A DNA stretch of 64,000 bases from Sphingomonas sp. GM_Shp_1 (lineage in GTDB: Bacteria; Pseudomonadota; Alphaproteobacteria; Sphingomonadales; Sphingomonadaceae), in NCBI RefSeq assembly GCF_026540895.1, contig NZ_JALNUR010000004.1, forward strand, positions 157,222-221,221, read 5' to 3'. A program made the translations under genes and the position numbers. The notes beneath the pieces were generated by a model that was given only the letters and a program-made list of their open reading frames with translations, was not told the origin of the DNA and ran no database searches. The number at the start of each line of letters is the position of its first letter. Within the stretch, counting starts at the first letter, position 1. Shown here in pieces: positions 61,907-64,000 of the stretch.

Positions 61907-62803
61907 TCAGGGCAAAGTCGGCTCCGGCACCAATTGCGCGCGAAGAGCCGCCGCATCGCGGCCGGGCGGTGCGCCGAACAAGCGGCGATAGTCACGGCTG
62001 AACTGCGACAGGCTTTCATAGCCGATCGCGAAGCCGACCCGCGCGACTTCTTCGGCGGAGATCAGGCGGCGACGCGCCTCCTGCAACCGCACCTGCTTCT
62101 GGAACTGCACCGGCGTCATTGTCGTCACCACCTTGAAATGCCGATGGAAGCCGGGGACGCTCATACCTGCAAGTGCAGCAAGGTCCGCCACCCGCAACGT
62201 CTCGGCATAATGGTTGCGGATATGGGCCGCAGCCCGACCGATCCGTGCGGCATGCGTGTCGACAAGCCCCATCTGACGCAGCGCCGGTCCCAGCGTACCA
62301 CCGAGCAACCGCCAGACGATCTCGCGCCGGATGAGCGGGGCGAGCACTGCGCGGTCGGCCGGATGGTCGAGCAGTTCGAGCAGCCGCCTGAGAGGATCGC
62401 GCAACGCCGGGTCATGGTCACTGGTCGACAGCGCGTTGAAGGCAGCGGCCGGACCTTGCACACCGGGGTGCTCCGCCACCAGTTCGGCCACGGTCACGGG
62501 CTCGATCGCCAGCGACAACGCCAGATAGGGCTTCTCCACGCTCGCCCGCACGATGCGCGATGTGACCGGCAGATCGACCGACGCGAGCAGACACTGGCCC
62601 TCGGCATAATGATAGGGCGTGGGTCCGAGCATTGACATCTTGGCACCCTGCACGACCAGGCAGAAGGAGGGCCGATAGACCGACCGGATGATACCGGTCG
62701 GTTCCTCCGCACGGGTGATGAGCAGACCCGGGATCGGGGTTTCGCGGCCATGGACGAACCAGTGGCGCTCTATCAGTTCGGCGAGGTCGGACAGCGTCGT
62801 CAT
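61907..62803 (-). CDS. AraC family transcriptional regulator
   Basis: 298 residues from ATG 62803. The N-terminal AraC_N-type cupin-like domain (YRPSFCLVVQGAKMSMLG, YAEGQCLLASVDLPVTSRI) precedes two C-terminal HTHs: LRVADLAALAGMSVPGFHRHFKVVTTMTPVQFQKQVRLQEARRRL and VGFAIGYESLSQFSRDYRRLFGAPP. It is divergent from an aldo/keto reductase, which it likely activates; this pair is frequent in proteobacteria. Confidence 0.92.
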   Translation of the reverse strand: MTTLSDLAELIERHWFVHGRETPIPGLLITRAEEPTGIIRSVYRPSFCLVVQGAKMSMLGPTPYHYAEGQCLLASVDLPVTSRIVRASVEKPYLALSLAIEPVTVAELVAEHPGVQGPAAAFNALSTSDHDPALRDPLRRLLELLDHPADRAVLAPLIRREIVWRLLGGTLGPALRQMGLVDTHAARIGRAAAHIRNHYAETLRVADLAALAGMSVPGFHRHFKVVTTMTPVQFQKQVRLQEARRRLISAEEVARVGFAIGYESLSQFSRDYRRLFGAPPGRDAAALRAQLVPEPTLP

Positions 62804-62953
62804 GGAACGCACTTTAGCTTCGTCGTGCTCCAGATACACCGGCCTGCGCCTCACTTTGATAGGATCGGGCAGGACATTGATCGGATCGGCGTCGCCGGTC
62901 GGACGTTCGCGGCGTATCTCGGGTTCATCCATCCCATCAGGAGAACCATTCCC

Positions 62954-63970
62954 ATGCGTATGCGCCAGCTCGGCCATAGCGGCCTGTTCGTATCCGAACT
63001 CTGCCTCGGCACCATGACCTTCGGCGGCAGCGAGGGCATATGGGGTCAGATCGGCCAACTTAGTCAGGACGAGGCCGACACGCTGGTCCGGACCGCGCTC
63101 GACGCCGGCATCAATTTCATCGATACCGCCAATGTCTATGCCGGGGGCGAAAGCGAGCGCATCCTCGGCCAGTCGCTCAAGAACCTCGGCGTCGCGCGCG
63201 ACGATGTCGTGATCGCGACCAAGGTGCTGGGCCCGATGGGCGATGGTCCCAACGCACGCGGCGCCTCACGCGGCCATATCCTCAGCCAGTGCAAGCAGAG
63301 CCTCCAGCGGCTCGGCCTTAACCATATCGACCTCTACCAGATCCACGGCTTCGACCCCGCCACGCCGATCGAAGAGACGCTGGAGGCGCTCGACACGCTC
63401 GTGCGTCATGGTCACGTCCGCTATCTCGGCCTGTCCAACTGGGCGGCGTGGCAGGTGGTGAAGGCGGTCGGCATAACCGAGGCACGGCGGCTCGCGCCGA
63501 TCCTGTCGCTCCAGGCCTATTACACGCTGGTCGGCCGCGACCTGGAGCGCGAGATCGTGCCGATGCTCCGGTCCGAGAAGATCGGGCTGATGGTGTGGAG
63601 CCCGCTGGCCGGCGGCTATCTGTCAGGCAAGTACGATGGAGAGGGTCAGGCGGCGGACGGACGGCGCGCCAGCTTCGACTTCCCGCCGGTCGATCGGACG
63701 CGCGGCTCGGTGGTGATCCCCGAGATGCGCCGCATCGCCGAGGCCAAGGGCTGCACCGTCGCACAGGTCGCGCTCGCCTGGCTGCTTCATCAGCCGGTGG
63801 TGACGAGCGTGATCGTCGGCGCCAAGCGCGTCGACCAGCTCGCCGACAATATCGCCGCGACCCAGGTGTCGCTCGACGCGGACGACCTCGCCGCGCTCGA
63901 TGCGGTGACGAAGCTGCCGGCGGAATATCCCGGTTGGATGCTGGAGCGCCAGCGCGGCTATCGCGCCTGA
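62954..63970 (+). CDS. Aldo/keto reductase
   Basis: 338 residues; ATG 62954 with AGGAG 10 bases upstream. D57 and Y62 in FIDTANVYAGG, K90 in VIATKVLG and His in DLYQIHGFD complete the AKR tetrad. About 45% similar by eye to the AKR at 56812 and of the same Tas/YajO-like branch. It faces the AraC regulator across ~150 bp. Last gene of the window, complete. Confidence 0.91.
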   Translation: MRMRQLGHSGLFVSELCLGTMTFGGSEGIWGQIGQLSQDEADTLVRTALDAGINFIDTANVYAGGESERILGQSLKNLGVARDDVVIATKVLGPMGDGPNARGASRGHILSQCKQSLQRLGLNHIDLYQIHGFDPATPIEETLEALDTLVRHGHVRYLGLSNWAAWQVVKAVGITEARRLAPILSLQAYYTLVGRDLEREIVPMLRSEKIGLMVWSPLAGGYLSGKYDGEGQAADGRRASFDFPPVDRTRGSVVIPEMRRIAEAKGCTVAQVALAWLLHQPVVTSVIVGAKRVDQLADNIAATQVSLDADDLAALDAVTKLPAEYPGWMLERQRGYRA

Positions 63971-64000
63971 CCGTCGCAGGTTCGGCGGGACGGTTTCTCG

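Noticed and set aside
1..64000. tRNA, rRNA, CRISPR, IS elements, integrase or phage genes
   Set aside because: No cloverleaf-like segment, regular spacer repeat, transposase motif or terminal repeat was recognised; composition looks uniform throughout apart from AT-richer promoter gaps.

Overview
The window reads as chromosomal DNA of a high-GC alphaproteobacterium, most likely a sphingomonad (Sphingomonas or a close relative). The signs are four large TonB-dependent receptors (TBDRs), a Novosphingobium-type D-mannonate dehydratase, an ECF41 sigma factor with an AhpD partner, and many periplasmic carbohydrate-active enzymes. I see no tRNA, rRNA, IS element, prophage gene or CRISPR array.

Layout. 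(1) 0-8.6 kb: glucuronate/glucuronoxylan block. It holds a hexuronate-type MFS permease and D-mannonate dehydratase on the minus strand, then a GH67 alpha-glucuronidase and a carbohydrate-type TBDR on the plus strand. LacI-like operators lie in front of the GH67/manD pair and the TBDR. (2) 8.6-13.1 kb: an amidase, then a tight three-gene operon of CDP-alcohol phosphotransferase, inositol-3-phosphate synthase and an inositol-1-phosphate cytidylyltransferase-like enzyme. Together these form an apparent CDP-inositol pathway. (3) 13.1-22.8 kb: SDR, class A beta-lactamase, DUF2252, LpqC-like esterase, two MFS carriers, and a siderophore-type TBDR behind a Fur-like palindrome. (4) 22.8-36 kb: GH3 glucosidase and CE2 esterase (divergent), then two paralogous ~1000-residue secreted proteins. 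Each paralogue has two beta-helix domains and a C-terminal SMP-30/gluconolactonase-like propeller. They are divergently arranged around a gluconate module: a short LuxR regulator, a GntP permease, a GntR regulator and gluconokinase. (5) 36-44 kb: two more TBDRs enclosing a DUF188 protein, an FKBP and a cupin. (6) 44-51 kb: orphan FtsX/MacB-type permease, DUF5694, DUF4336, DUF4267 and DUF885. (7) 51-64 kb: a regulator-dense island (HxlR, MocR, LysR, ECF41, MarR-GNAT, AraC) paired with oxidoreductases, a PhzF/DJ-1 pair and an exporter.

How it fits together. Regions 1, 4 and 5 look like a plant-polysaccharide utilisation neighbourhood. TBDRs bring oligosaccharides into the periplasm and GH67, GH3, CE2 and the beta-helix enzymes trim them. 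Uronate flows towards 2-keto-3-deoxygluconate, and gluconate towards 6-phosphogluconate. The two most unusual items are the beta-helix/SMP-30 fusions flanking gluconate uptake genes, and the CDP-inositol operon. Functions are inferred from motifs and context; nothing was searched against a database.
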